Positions 42,371-51,237 of a DNA stretch of 64,000 nucleotides are shown here, in pieces. The stretch comes from Rhodospirillaceae bacterium (GTDB taxonomy: Bacteria; Pseudomonadota; Alphaproteobacteria; GCA-2731375): positions 62,001 to 126,000 of the forward strand of contig JABJKS010000061.1 of assembly GCA_018660265.1 (NCBI GenBank). The letters run 5' to 3'. The first letter of the stretch is position 1. Each line of letters opens with the position of its first letter. The translations under genes were made by a program, and so were the position numbers. The notes beneath the pieces are model-generated. The model worked only from the letters and a program-made list of their open reading frames with translations, was not told the DNA's origin and did no database searches.

Positions 42371-43963
42371 TTAGGTCGTCTGGTCCTTGGTGGCGGCAAA
42401 AGTTAAATCAGGCCAGTCCCGGGTCAAATCGTCCAGATGCCAGGCATTGCGGGCCAGCAGGACCAAATCGCCCTCGTGATCATCGGCGACCACGGCGCGT
42501 TCCTTGTCGGCGAAGCGTTTCAAGGTTGCTTCGTCATCGCAGAACACCCAACGGGCTGTAAACAAGCTTGATGGTTCAAAATGCACAGGCAACTCGTATT
42601 CCGCCGCGATACGGTCGGCCAGGACGTCAAATTGCAGGGCGCCAACCACGCCCACATACCAATTCGCCCCAAGGCGTGGTTTGAAGACGCTGGCGGCACC
42701 TTCTTCGGCCAATTGCTGCAGGGCCCGGCCCAGATGCTTGGCTTTCATGGGATCGTCAGGCGCAACGCGATTGATCAATTCGGGCGCAAAAGATGGAATG
42801 CCGGTAAACGCCAGTTCCTCCCCCTCACTCAAGGCATCACCGATATGTAGATTGCCATGGTTCGGCAGGCCGATGATATCGCCTGCATAGGCATCTTCCG
42901 CCGTGCCGCGGTCCTGAGCCAGAAACAGGATGGGATTATGCATGTTGATTTGTTTGCCGCTGCGAATATGCTTCAGCTTCATGCCTTTTTTGAAATGGCC
43001 CGAACAGATGCGCATGAAGGCCATGCGGTCCCGGTGCTTGGGATCCATGTTGGCCTGGATCTTGAAAACGAAACCGGAGACTTTGCTTTCTTCCGGCTTA
43101 ACGGGCCTGGTCGCACTGGGGCGGGGGCCGGGCGGCGGGGCCAGTTTGGCCAGCCCGGACAACAATTCCCGAACGCCGAAATTGTTGATGGCGGAGCCGA
43201 AGAAGACCGGCGTCATGCTGCCTTCGCGATAGGCCGCTGGGTCGAAATCAGGGCACAAGCCCTTTGCCATCTCCACCTCTTCACGCAGGGTTTTGGCATC
43301 ATCTTTGCCCAGCAGTTCGTCCAATTTGGGATCATCAAGGCCGGAGCAAACCTCACCCTCGCTCATGACGTTCTTACTCGCTGCCTTGTCCATCAGCACC
43401 AAGCGGTCGGAAAACAGATCGTAGCAACCTTTAAAGCGCCGGCCCATGCCAATGGGCCAACTGGCCGGTGTCACATCCAGGGCCAGGCTTTGTTCAATCT
43501 CATCCAACAGATCAAACGGATCCCGGCTTTCCCGGTCCATCTTGTTGATGAAGGTGACGATGGGGACATCGCGCAGGCGGCAAACTTCGAATAATTTACG
43601 GGTTTGATCCTGAATACCGCGCGCACCATCCAATACCATCACCGCGCTGTCGACAGCTGTGAGCGTGCGGTAGGTATCTTCGGAGAAATCCTGATGGCCC
43701 GGTGTGTCGAGCAAATTGAACGTGCAACCGGCATAATCAAAGGTCATGACGGAGGTGGCGACGGAAATGCCCCGCTCCCGCTCCACCTTCATCCAATCGG
43801 AATGGGCCCGGCGCGCATCGCCCTTGGCCTTGACCGCACCGGCAAGATTGATGGCACCGCCGAACAGCAACAGCTTCTCCGTCAGGGTGGTTTTGCCCGC
43901 ATCGGGATGGGCGATAATCGCAAAGGTGCGTCGCCGGGCGATTTGATCGGTGATATTGCTCAT
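42371..43963 (-). CDS. prfC: Peptide chain release factor 3
   Basis: A 530-aa translational GTPase that removes RF1/RF2 from the ribosome after termination. G1 is AHPDAGKTT at 18-26, G3 is DTPGHQDF, G4 is NKMD (in VTFINKMDRESRDP). RGISVATSVMTF and TSxxxx-type C-terminal domains with ARWVFCDDEATLKRF fit RF3 and separate it from EF-G. ATG 43963 is chosen because the protein then begins MSNITDQIARRRTFAIIAHPDAG as RF3 normally does; a frame to 44068 adds an unlike tail. Single gene, no operon partner seen. Confidence 0.95.
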   Translation of the reverse strand: MSNITDQIARRRTFAIIAHPDAGKTTLTEKLLLFGGAINLAGAVKAKGDARRAHSDWMKVERERGISVATSVMTFDYAGCTFNLLDTPGHQDFSEDTYRTLTAVDSAVMVLDGARGIQDQTRKLFEVCRLRDVPIVTFINKMDRESRDPFDLLDEIEQSLALDVTPASWPIGMGRRFKGCYDLFSDRLVLMDKAASKNVMSEGEVCSGLDDPKLDELLGKDDAKTLREEVEMAKGLCPDFDPAAYREGSMTPVFFGSAINNFGVRELLSGLAKLAPPPGPRPSATRPVKPEESKVSGFVFKIQANMDPKHRDRMAFMRICSGHFKKGMKLKHIRSGKQINMHNPILFLAQDRGTAEDAYAGDIIGLPNHGNLHIGDALSEGEELAFTGIPSFAPELINRVAPDDPMKAKHLGRALQQLAEEGAASVFKPRLGANWYVGVVGALQFDVLADRIAAEYELPVHFEPSSLFTARWVFCDDEATLKRFADKERAVVADDHEGDLVLLARNAWHLDDLTRDWPDLTFAATKDQTT

Positions 43964-44107
43964 GTGCTCATGTGCTCGTGCGCGCCGGGTGGGCGTCTGA
44001 ATTTCGAACTGATTGCAAGGTTGCGCCGTATAGCACCTAAATCCTGTGGATGAAAGGTGAGCTGGCAAGGCGACTTGGGAAAGACGACCTGAACCTGGTC
44101 AGCAGCG

Positions 44108-44749
44108 TTAGGGGATATCCATGACCATGCGATAGCGGGTGGGCTGGACATCCTTCGTCCATAGGGCCGGTAAATTGGTTTCGGACAGGATCTCCATACC
44201 CTGGCGTCGATAGAAGGCTACTGCCGGATTATTGCTGATGACGTCCAGGTGCAGGGCGGTATAGGCCGCAGTGCCCGCCCGATTGAGCACATCTTGGAAT
44301 AACCGATGGCCGATGGCCTGACCTCTAAATTCGGTCGAAACGGCAATGTTTTGTAGATAATACGCCCCCTCCGGGACGGGCGGGTGGTGATAATCCATTG
44401 CCTTCAAACGTTTTTTGAATTTTGGCAGGATCCGGTCCGTTGCCAGGCTGGACAATATCCCGCCCGTAACCTCGGACTGTGCGATCATGCCACTGCCGGG
44501 CATCGACAGGCTTAGGCCCAGAATTTCGTATTCATTGGTAGGTTTTGGCTGCGATGTTGCCAGCATGCCGTGGCGATGGCTTAATAATCCCCCGCGCTGA
44601 AGCCATTGATGCTGCAGGTCCTTGAACCCGCGGGCCCGATTATCGGCATAGATATAGCCGAGGAATTGGGGGGAGGAATCCCAAATCAGTTGCGCAGCCG
44701 CTATTGCCAGGGACGGCGCGTCGTTGGCGGGTCCGATAATACAATCCAT
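44108..44749 (-). CDS. GNAT N-acetyltransferase
   Basis: A 213-aa protein. The acetyl-CoA block LQNIAVSTEFRGQAIGHRLFQDVLNRA (R/QxxGxG-like RGQAIG) is near residues 140-166, followed by ALHLDVISNNPAVAFYRRQGME, the typical N-x-x-A-x-x-x-Y-x-x-x-G-F end of the fold. The first 110 residues are not diagnostic. ATG 44749 is used because the longer frame to 44803 overlaps the divergent VOC gene. Target unknown; could be a small molecule or a protein amine. Confidence 0.75.
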   Translation of the reverse strand: MDCIIGPANDAPSLAIAAAQLIWDSSPQFLGYIYADNRARGFKDLQHQWLQRGGLLSHRHGMLATSQPKPTNEYEILGLSLSMPGSGMIAQSEVTGGILSSLATDRILPKFKKRLKAMDYHHPPVPEGAYYLQNIAVSTEFRGQAIGHRLFQDVLNRAGTAAYTALHLDVISNNPAVAFYRRQGMEILSETNLPALWTKDVQPTRYRMVMDIP

Positions 44750-44805
44750 GTCGGCATTTTCTGTTATATGTGCCGAACATTGCAAGGGAGAGGGAGGCCA
44801 CATCA

Positions 44806-45486
44806 GTGGATTTGGCGAAGCAACATATTGATATTGGTCTGTACACCAATAACCGGGACGCGCAATTGGCCTTTTGGCAGAACGTCGTTGGCCTGGAATT
44901 CGATCATGTGGGCAAGCTGGGCGGTGGCGTCCATCAATTGCGCCATCACATGAACGGCTCCATCCTGAAGATCAATCATGCCCGTGATCAATTGCCCGAT
45001 CTGGATCCATCCGGCTATCGCCGCCTGTTGATCGCCAAACCGGATTTGGATGCGGTGCAAAGCCTGAAGGATCCCGACGGCAATTTGGTGGACCTTGTCC
45101 CCATGGGATATCGGGGCATCGTTGGCATTGGCATCGAGATCGTGGTCAGTGACCTTGCCGCTGCCAAGGGGTTTTGGCTGGATGCCTTGGAATTTCAGGC
45201 CGGCGCGGATGATACGGTCATCGCGGGCGATACGGTTTTGCTGTTGCGGGAAGACCGCGCCATCAAACCAACACCGGATATATCGGCGGCGCGCGGTTAC
45301 CGCTATACCACGGTACAGATTTTCAAGTGCGACCTGGAACATGCGGGCATTCTGCAACGTGGTGGCCGGGAAGGGCGGGAGCCGCGCACCATCGGGACCA
45401 CGACGCGCTATTCCTATGTGCGGGACCCGGACGGCAATTGGCTGGAAGTTTCACAGCGGGCGCAATTAACCGGCAGTTTGGATTAA
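44806..45486 (+). CDS. VOC (glyoxalase/bleomycin resistance) superfamily protein
   Basis: A 226-aa protein with two vicinal-oxygen-chelate half-domains: IDIGLYTNNRDAQLAFWQNVVGLEFDHVG (first) and IGIEIVVSDLAAAKGFWLDALEFQAG (second), each ending in DPDGN-type loops (DPDGNLVDLVPMG and DPDGNWLEVSQ). Metal ligands are expected at the H/E residues of each half. It may be a glyoxalase, dioxygenase or resistance protein. GTG 44806 is preferred, with GGGAGG 8-14 bases upstream; a GTG at 44770 is in frame but has no site. It is divergent from the GNAT gene. Confidence 0.8.
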   Translation: MDLAKQHIDIGLYTNNRDAQLAFWQNVVGLEFDHVGKLGGGVHQLRHHMNGSILKINHARDQLPDLDPSGYRRLLIAKPDLDAVQSLKDPDGNLVDLVPMGYRGIVGIGIEIVVSDLAAAKGFWLDALEFQAGADDTVIAGDTVLLLREDRAIKPTPDISAARGYRYTTVQIFKCDLEHAGILQRGGREGREPRTIGTTTRYSYVRDPDGNWLEVSQRAQLTGSLD

Positions 45487-45549
45487 GCCCGGCTGGATTT
45501 GGCCAGTCTGCATTAAGGTGGCCTGGATTAGAAATATTGGAGAGAGAAA

Positions 45550-46020
45550 ATGAGCGAACAGATTTGGGACGTATATCTATCAGGTGAAATTCACAGTGAT
45601 TGGCGGGAAAGAATTATCGAAGGGGCGGCCAAGGCGGGCCTGGGCATCGATTTCAGCTCTCCCGTGACCGATCATGCATCGTCCGATGATTGCGGCGTGG
45701 CCATACTGGGGGGGGAGGATCAGGCTTTTTGGCATGATCACAAAGGGGCCAAGATGAACGCCATTCGTACCCGTACCCTGATTGACCGGGCCGATATCGT
45801 CGTCGTGCGTTTCGGTGACAAGTATAAACAATGGAACGCCGCCTTTGACGCGGGCTATGCCGCTGCCATGGGCACCTCGATCATCACTTTGCATGATCCG
45901 GACCTGCGCCATGCCTTGAAGGAAGTGGACGGGGCAGCCATGGCCACGGCACAAACGCCGGAACAGGTTGTCCAAATTCTCGACTATGTTATCAACGGAC
46001 GCCTTGCGGCATCTGCCTGA
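45550..46020 (+). CDS. YtoQ-family protein
   Basis: A 156-aa protein that matches the YtoQ family (a nucleoside 2-deoxyribosyltransferase-like fold). Blocks WDVYLSGEIHSDWRERI, DHASSDDCGVAILGGE, IRTRTLIDRADIVVVRFGDKYKQWNAAFDAGYAAAMG and SIITLHDPDLRHALKEVD are typical. Molecular function is not known for the family in general; an N-glycosidase or transferase fold is likely. An AGAGAG site precedes the ATG. It overlaps the CDP-alcohol phosphotransferase gene by 35 bases, so they are probably translated together. Confidence 0.85.
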   Translation: MSEQIWDVYLSGEIHSDWRERIIEGAAKAGLGIDFSSPVTDHASSDDCGVAILGGEDQAFWHDHKGAKMNAIRTRTLIDRADIVVVRFGDKYKQWNAAFDAGYAAAMGTSIITLHDPDLRHALKEVDGAAMATAQTPEQVVQILDYVINGRLAASA

Positions 46021-46831
46021 CGTGACTTCGGACAGGAAAAGACCGGACGGCGGACCCTATATCACCCTTGCTGATGTCGAGGCTTCGTTTAATAACAAAG
46101 TCCTTAACATGGGTATTGTGCGTTGGTTCGGGCGGCCTATCGGCAATCGTCTGACGCCGTTTTTCTTCAATCGCGGCTGGACGGCCAATCAACTGACGAC
46201 ATCCCGCCTCGGCCTGGCCGCCCTGGCCATGGTGTTATTGATCACCTTGCCGCCCTCGTTTCTGTGGCTCGTGACGATCCTGTACTATGTCTGTTTCGTC
46301 GGCGATCTGCTGGACGGCAATCTGGCCCGTCTGCATGATGGGGCGACCTACTGGGGCAAATTCTATGACGGGGTGGCGGATCGTTTCTATTATACCGCCG
46401 CGCCCTTGGCCGCTGCCATTGCCGTCTGGCGTGACACCGGCCTGGCCTGGCCCCTGGCCGCCGGCGGTCTGGCTGCGGTCATCTTCACTTACAATGATCT
46501 GATCAATAACCGGTTGAAATATTTTGTTGAGTGGATGGAAGGCCAGACGGGCCCCGCCACCTATCGCCCCGGCAAACTTTTGTCCAAATTGAACAGCCTG
46601 AACGATAGCATCATGACAAATGGTTTCTTTGTCGCGCCGTTGTTGTTGCTCGTGCCAGGTGTTGGCTTGCTTGGTTATTTCTATGCGACATTGCTGTTGC
46701 AGGGGGTTTTTGCCGGGCTGGGTCTGATGGCCTTGTTGTATCGATCCTATCGTACCCTGTCCCGTTGGCGGAAAAGCATGCATGCGGTTGATTTTGATCC
46801 TGCCAACCCTACGAAAGCCCAGAGTAAGTAG
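45986..46831 (+). CDS. CDP-alcohol phosphotransferase
   Basis: A 281-aa integral membrane enzyme. The family motif D-G-x(2)-A-R-x(8)-G-x(3)-D-x(3)-D is present as DGNLARLHDGATYWGKFYDGVADR. Six or so hydrophobic helices surround it (LAALAMVLLITLPPSFLWLVTILYY, LLLLVPGVGLLGYFYATLLLQG). These enzymes swap CMP from a CDP-alcohol for another alcohol, as in phospholipid or inositol-phosphate synthesis. The start is taken as ATG 45986 (inside the ytoQ-like gene); a TTG at 45968 is also in frame. Substrate is not assigned. The length and start should be viewed with care. Confidence 0.8.
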   Translation: MLSTDALRHLPDVTSDRKRPDGGPYITLADVEASFNNKVLNMGIVRWFGRPIGNRLTPFFFNRGWTANQLTTSRLGLAALAMVLLITLPPSFLWLVTILYYVCFVGDLLDGNLARLHDGATYWGKFYDGVADRFYYTAAPLAAAIAVWRDTGLAWPLAAGGLAAVIFTYNDLINNRLKYFVEWMEGQTGPATYRPGKLLSKLNSLNDSIMTNGFFVAPLLLLVPGVGLLGYFYATLLLQGVFAGLGLMALLYRSYRTLSRWRKSMHAVDFDPANPTKAQSK

Positions 46832-46848
46832 AGTGGAGGAGTAATCTG

Positions 46849-48132
46849 ATGCATACCGCCGATCCCAAATCCAATCTGTGGACCCATACAGCTGCCCCCG
46901 CCCCGGATTACCCGACCCTGAAAGGGGAGCGGCGGGCCGACGTGGTTGTGGTCGGGGCCGGTTTCACGGGGCTGTCGGCAGCATTGCATGCGGCGGAGGG
47001 CGGTGCCGATACGGTTTTGCTGGAGGTGCACCAACCGGGTTTTGGTGCTTCGGGCCGAAACAACGGCCAGGTAATTCCCGCCTATAGCCGCCACAACCCC
47101 GATGATGCGGTGAAGGTTTTCGGCAAAGATCGCGGTGAGCGCTTAAACGAGATGGTGGCAGGCTCCGCCGATCTGGTGTTCGACCTGATCGCCAAGCATG
47201 ACATGGATTGTGAGGCGGTTCAGGAAGGCTGGTTGCAGCCGGCCCATCGGGCATCCCGCATGAAAGGCGTGCAGATCAAACATGATCAATGGGCCGCCCG
47301 TGGCGCACCTGTGGAAATGTATGATGCGGACAGGGCGGCGGAACTAACCGGCAGCCCGATTTATCATGGTGGTTGGTTGCATCGTTCGGGCGGCCATATC
47401 AACCCCTTGGGCTATTCCCGCGGCCTGGCCCGGGCCGCGCATGCAGCCGGGGCCGCTGTACATGGTGATAGCCCGGTGCAATCCATTGACAGGGAAGGCG
47501 GCCACTGGCGGCTCAAGCTGCCCCATGGCGTTGTGCGGGCGGAAAAAGTTATTCTGGCGACCAACGGCTACACAGGCAATTTATTCCCAAATCTGCGCCA
47601 AACCATCGTGCCCTTACGCTCCACCCATGTGGCGACCACGCCCTTGGGGGACAACGTTGCAAAATCTATTCTGCCGGGCGGCCACGGGCTTTCGGATACC
47701 CGCCAGGCCTTGTGGGCATTTCGCAAGGAGCGCTATGGCCGTATCGTCACCACCTCGGCACCGGTCTTCACCACCGGGGCCCGTCGGCGCATGACGGAAT
47801 CGACTATTAAACGTCTGAAGACCGCTTTTCCCCAGATAGAACAGCCGGAGATCGAATATGTCTGGGAAGGTATTATTGCCATGACCCAGGAACGGCTGCC
47901 CCGTTATCACGAACTTGCCGGCGGCATGATCGCCGCATTGGGCTATAGCGGCCGGGGTATCGCCCTTGGGACTGCGGTGGGCCGCATGATGGCGCAACGT
48001 ATTCTAGGTACACCCGCCGGCGAACTGGCCCTGCCTGCCCTGCCGCTGAAACCATTGCCCATGCACGACCTCGTCGTGCCCCTGGCCCGGACGCTGAGTT
48101 GGTATTTCCGCTGGAAAGATACCAGGGATTAG
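46849..48132 (+). CDS. FAD-dependent oxidoreductase, DAO family (PuuB-like)
   Basis: A 427-aa flavoprotein. The FAD-binding GxGxxG motif is VVVVGAGFTGLSAALHAAEGG, followed by VLLEVHQPGFGASGRNNGQVIPAY, the GASGRNxGQ block of gamma-glutamylputrescine oxidase-like enzymes. The C-terminal FAD contact is IAALGYSGRGIALGTAVGRMMA. It likely oxidises a secondary amine or amino acid with oxygen. The ATG follows GGAGGAG. It is 17 bases after the CDP-alcohol phosphotransferase gene and may be in one transcript with it. The precise substrate is unknown. Confidence 0.88.
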   Translation: MHTADPKSNLWTHTAAPAPDYPTLKGERRADVVVVGAGFTGLSAALHAAEGGADTVLLEVHQPGFGASGRNNGQVIPAYSRHNPDDAVKVFGKDRGERLNEMVAGSADLVFDLIAKHDMDCEAVQEGWLQPAHRASRMKGVQIKHDQWAARGAPVEMYDADRAAELTGSPIYHGGWLHRSGGHINPLGYSRGLARAAHAAGAAVHGDSPVQSIDREGGHWRLKLPHGVVRAEKVILATNGYTGNLFPNLRQTIVPLRSTHVATTPLGDNVAKSILPGGHGLSDTRQALWAFRKERYGRIVTTSAPVFTTGARRRMTESTIKRLKTAFPQIEQPEIEYVWEGIIAMTQERLPRYHELAGGMIAALGYSGRGIALGTAVGRMMAQRILGTPAGELALPALPLKPLPMHDLVVPLARTLSWYFRWKDTRD

Positions 48133-48170
48133 GGCGTTTTTGACGAGGCCGTGGCAGATGGGGCGGGAGT

Positions 48171-48476
48171 TTAACCGCCCGAGAGGACGCCTTGCAGCTT
48201 CATGGCGATGCCCATGTCGCCTTCGATCTTCAACTTGCCGGTCATGAAGGCGGTGGTGCCGTCCAATTCCCCCTGGATCATGGATAGGAAATCATCCAGT
48301 GCGATCTTCAGGGTGCAATCGGCTTCGCCGTCGTCATTGGTCACCACGTTGGGGACTTGCGTGGCATCAAGCATCAGGAATTCGTCGTCGCCAAAATCCC
48401 ATTTCACAACCGCGCCCAGGCCGCAATCTTCGCCTACGCGATCACGCATGCCGTCGGTCAATTCCTGCAAGCTCAT
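48171..48476 (-). CDS. SCP2 sterol-binding domain protein
   Basis: A 101-aa single-domain protein: VVKWDFGDDEFLMLDATQVPNVVTNDD, DCTLKIALDDFLSMIQGELDGTTAFMTGKLKIEGDMGIAMKLQGVL, which is the SCP2 consensus (the last block in particular). Such domains bind a lipid or acyl-CoA in a hydrophobic tunnel. It points away from the acyl-CoA carboxylase operon and faces the FAD oxidoreductase gene tail to tail. A lipid/acyl-CoA carrier role in nearby acyl-CoA breakdown is plausible but only inferred. Confidence 0.88.
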   Translation of the reverse strand: MSLQELTDGMRDRVGEDCGLGAVVKWDFGDDEFLMLDATQVPNVVTNDDGEADCTLKIALDDFLSMIQGELDGTTAFMTGKLKIEGDMGIAMKLQGVLSGG

Positions 48477-48578
48477 ATCGCTCTATCTCCCAAATTATGT
48501 GTCGTAATTATGCCATGACATATCCTTCGCGCCCAGCGAAAGCAATGCCTGAAACAAACCCACAATCGATCTCACGTT

Positions 48579-48602
48579 CTTGACGTTAACGTTAACGTCA
48601 AG
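48579..48602. promoter_or_regulatory. Perfect 24-base palindrome, likely operator of the acyl-CoA operon
   Basis: CTTGACGTTAAC is followed at once by its exact reverse complement GTTAACGTCAAG. It lies 79 bases upstream of the SDR start codon, in the region between the divergent SCP2 gene and the SDR-acyl-CoA-carboxylase operon. From memory, the ACGT-centred operators of the MerR-type regulator LiuR of branched-chain acyl-CoA breakdown look similar; I could not check the consensus. No regulator gene is next to it. Confidence 0.65.
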
Positions 48603-48680
48603 TAGCCTTTTTGTAACGCACAAACCGTGCTGTTGCGTTAAGGTCATAGGCCTCGATTGGCCTTTATATAGAGAGATATC

Positions 48681-49559
48681 ATGCCCTACGGTACCGTATT
48701 CCGCCCCGATTTGTTTGCTGGTGAAACGATTATAGTAACTGGTGCGGGCAGTGGCATTGGCCGCTGTACGGCCCATGAATTGGCCTCGCTTGGGGCCAAG
48801 GTGGTGCTGATCGGGCGCAACCGGGAAAAACTGGATCAGGTCCAGGCCGAGATCATCGAAGATGGCGGGCAGGCGGATATTCAGGTCCTCGACATTCGGC
48901 TTGAAGAAGACGTTATCGCAGCCATTGATATGATCGTCGGGCGGGATGGCCCCATCTATGGCTTGGTCAACAATGCGGGCGGGCAATATCCGGCGCCTTT
49001 GGAAGATATCAGCCAAAAAGGCTGGGAGACTGTGGTGCGCACGAATTTGACCGGTGGTTTTCTGGTCGCGCGCGAGGTCTATCGCCAGACTATGAAAGCC
49101 CAGGGTGCGGGCGCAATTGTTAACATCACCGCTGATCATTGGATGTCCATGCCGACCATGGGGCATTCGGGCGCGGCGCGGGCGGGGATGGAGAATTTTA
49201 CCATGACGGCGGCGGTGGAATGGGGCCGTTTCGGGGTTCGGGTCAATGGGGTGGCCCCTGGTTGGATCGCTTCCTCCGGCTTTGATACCTACGACGGGGA
49301 GATCCGCAAGCAGATCCGAACCTTGGGTGAATTCGTGCCCCTGGCCCGTCTGGGCCGTGAGGCTGAAGTGGCGACGGCAATCGTCTTTTTGTTGAGCCCA
49401 AGTGCGGCCTACATTACGGGCACCTGCATTCGGGTCGATGGCGCAGCCCCCAACGCGCCGCATAATTACACCCTGCCTGACGGGCCCGGAAATCAGCATT
49501 TCGCCGGCTTCCATCGGGAGGTTCTGCCAAAGGTCTTGAGCGAGACGGATGACGACTAA
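48681..49559 (+). CDS. SDR-family acyl-CoA-type oxidoreductase
   Basis: A 292-aa classical SDR. The NAD(P) motif is TGAGSGIG, NNAGG follows, and GAIVNITA precedes the catalytic region. The usual catalytic Tyr-x-x-x-Lys is not a standard YxxxK: the block reads HSGAARAGMENFTMTAAVEWG, as in 2,4-dienoyl-CoA and trans-2-enoyl-CoA reductases of the SDR family, in which the YxxxK tyrosine is replaced. It is probably the first gene of the acyl-CoA carboxylase operon; its stop TAA overlaps the next ATG (TAATG). Role in reduction or oxidation of a branched or unsaturated acyl-CoA is likely. Confidence 0.82.
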   Translation: MPYGTVFRPDLFAGETIIVTGAGSGIGRCTAHELASLGAKVVLIGRNREKLDQVQAEIIEDGGQADIQVLDIRLEEDVIAAIDMIVGRDGPIYGLVNNAGGQYPAPLEDISQKGWETVVRTNLTGGFLVAREVYRQTMKAQGAGAIVNITADHWMSMPTMGHSGAARAGMENFTMTAAVEWGRFGVRVNGVAPGWIASSGFDTYDGEIRKQIRTLGEFVPLARLGREAEVATAIVFLLSPSAAYITGTCIRVDGAAPNAPHNYTLPDGPGNQHFAGFHREVLPKVLSETDDD

Positions 49560-51178
49560 TGCCGGCCCTTATCTCTGAGATCGATCCAGCTTCAGACAAC
49601 TTCGCCCGGAATAGCGCTGCCATGATGGCGTTGTTGGACGACGTGCGTCTGTTGGAAGGCCGGGTTAGAGCCTATTCGGAACGGGCCCGGCCACGATTTG
49701 AAGGGCGGGGGCAATTGCTGCCCCGGGACCGCATCAATCTACTGTTGGATCGGGGCACACCGTTTGTCGAACTCTCCACCCTGGCAGGGTTGGGGATGCA
49801 TGATGATGACGGGGATGAAAAACCCACGGGCGGGGGCAGCATTACGGGCATCGGCATCGTCTCTGGTGTGCGCTGTATGATTTCCGCCTCCGACAGCGGC
49901 ATCAAGGGGGGCACATCGACCCCCATGGGCTTGAAGAAAAAACTTCGCAGCCAGCAAATCGCGTTGGAGAACAAGCTGCCGACCATTGCCCTGGTAGAAT
50001 CAGGCGGTGCCAATCTGCTCTACCAATCAGAATTGTTTGTTGAGGGGGGACGCACCTTTGCCAATCAAGCGCGTCTTTCGGCTGCCGGGATCCCGCAAAT
50101 TACTGTCGTCCATGGCTCCTCCACTGCTGGCGGGGCCTATGTGCCCGGATTGTCGGACTATGTGGTTGTGGTCCGCGACCGGGCAAAGATTTTCCTGGCC
50201 GGGCCGCCGTTGTTGAAATCCGCCACGGGGGAGATCGCCACGGATGAGGAATTGGGCGGTGCGGACCTGCACGCCTCCGTCGCGGGCACGGCGGAATATA
50301 TAGCCGACGATGATGCCCAGGCCATTGCCGTGGCCCGTGATGTCATGGCGAAACTGCGTTGGAACGATGTCCTGCCGCTACAAACGAAGCCGGCGTATCA
50401 AGAACCGCTTTACGGGGCGGAAGAACTGTTGGGCGTCGTGCCGGTGGACTATGCAAAGCCCTATGATGCCCGTGAACTGATCGCCCGGCTGGTGGATGGT
50501 TCCAACTTTCTGGATTTTAAGGCCGCTTTTGGTGTTGCCACGGTTTGCGGCCATGCCTCCATCCAGGGGCACCCCTGTGGCATCATCGGCAATAACGGCC
50601 CCATCGATGCCCAGGGCTCGGTCAAGGCGGCGCAGTTCATACAGCTTTGTTCCCAATCGGGCACGCCGATCATCTATCTGCAAAACACCACCGGCTACAT
50701 GGTTGGACGGGATGCCGAAACCGGGGGGATCGTCAAACACGGTTCCAAAATGATCCAGGCGGTGGCCAACGCCACGGTGCCGCAGCTTACCATGATGGTC
50801 GGCGGATCCTTTGGCGCGGGCAACTATGGCATGTGCGGGCGATCCTTTGATCCGCGCTTTATCTTTGCCTGGCCGAATTATCGCATCTCGGTCATGGGCG
50901 GGGCGCAGGCGGCGGGCGTCATGCGCATCGTTACCGAAGCCAAGGCGGAACGTGAAGGGAAGGAGCCAGACAGGTCGGCTCTGGACGAGATGTACAATTC
51001 CATCGTCAGCCAGATCGATGGGGAATCCACGGCCCTTTACGCCACGGCCCGGCTTTGGGATGACGGCATTATCGACCCCCGCGACAGCCGCAAGGTCCTG
51101 GGCTATGCCCTGTCCATTTGCGGCGAGGCGGAACAACGACCCTTGCGGGCGAACACATTTGGCGTCGCCCGCGGCTAG
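49559..51178 (+). CDS. Acyl-CoA carboxylase, carboxyltransferase (beta) subunit
   Basis: A 539-aa biotin-dependent carboxyltransferase of the methylcrotonyl-/geranyl-CoA carboxylase group. It accepts CO2 from carboxybiotin and puts it on an acyl-CoA. Blocks ALVESGGANLLYQSELFVEGG, ARLSAAGIPQITVVHGSSTAGGAYVPGLSDY, IFLAGPPLLKSATGEIATDEELGG and the C-terminal MGGAQAAGVMRIV are typical. Start is coupled to the SDR by a one-base overlap. Its partner, the biotin carboxylase/carrier, is encoded two genes downstream. MCC and geranyl-CoA carboxylase cannot be told apart by eye; ESGGANLLYQ slightly favours the geranyl type. Confidence 0.9.
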   Translation: MPALISEIDPASDNFARNSAAMMALLDDVRLLEGRVRAYSERARPRFEGRGQLLPRDRINLLLDRGTPFVELSTLAGLGMHDDDGDEKPTGGGSITGIGIVSGVRCMISASDSGIKGGTSTPMGLKKKLRSQQIALENKLPTIALVESGGANLLYQSELFVEGGRTFANQARLSAAGIPQITVVHGSSTAGGAYVPGLSDYVVVVRDRAKIFLAGPPLLKSATGEIATDEELGGADLHASVAGTAEYIADDDAQAIAVARDVMAKLRWNDVLPLQTKPAYQEPLYGAEELLGVVPVDYAKPYDARELIARLVDGSNFLDFKAAFGVATVCGHASIQGHPCGIIGNNGPIDAQGSVKAAQFIQLCSQSGTPIIYLQNTTGYMVGRDAETGGIVKHGSKMIQAVANATVPQLTMMVGGSFGAGNYGMCGRSFDPRFIFAWPNYRISVMGGAQAAGVMRIVTEAKAEREGKEPDRSALDEMYNSIVSQIDGESTALYATARLWDDGIIDPRDSRKVLGYALSICGEAEQRPLRANTFGVARG

Positions 51179-51237
51179 GTATGTGATGTTGCTAGACCAC
51201 CCACGCCCCAACAAACAGAAAAGGCGGAGTATTTGCC

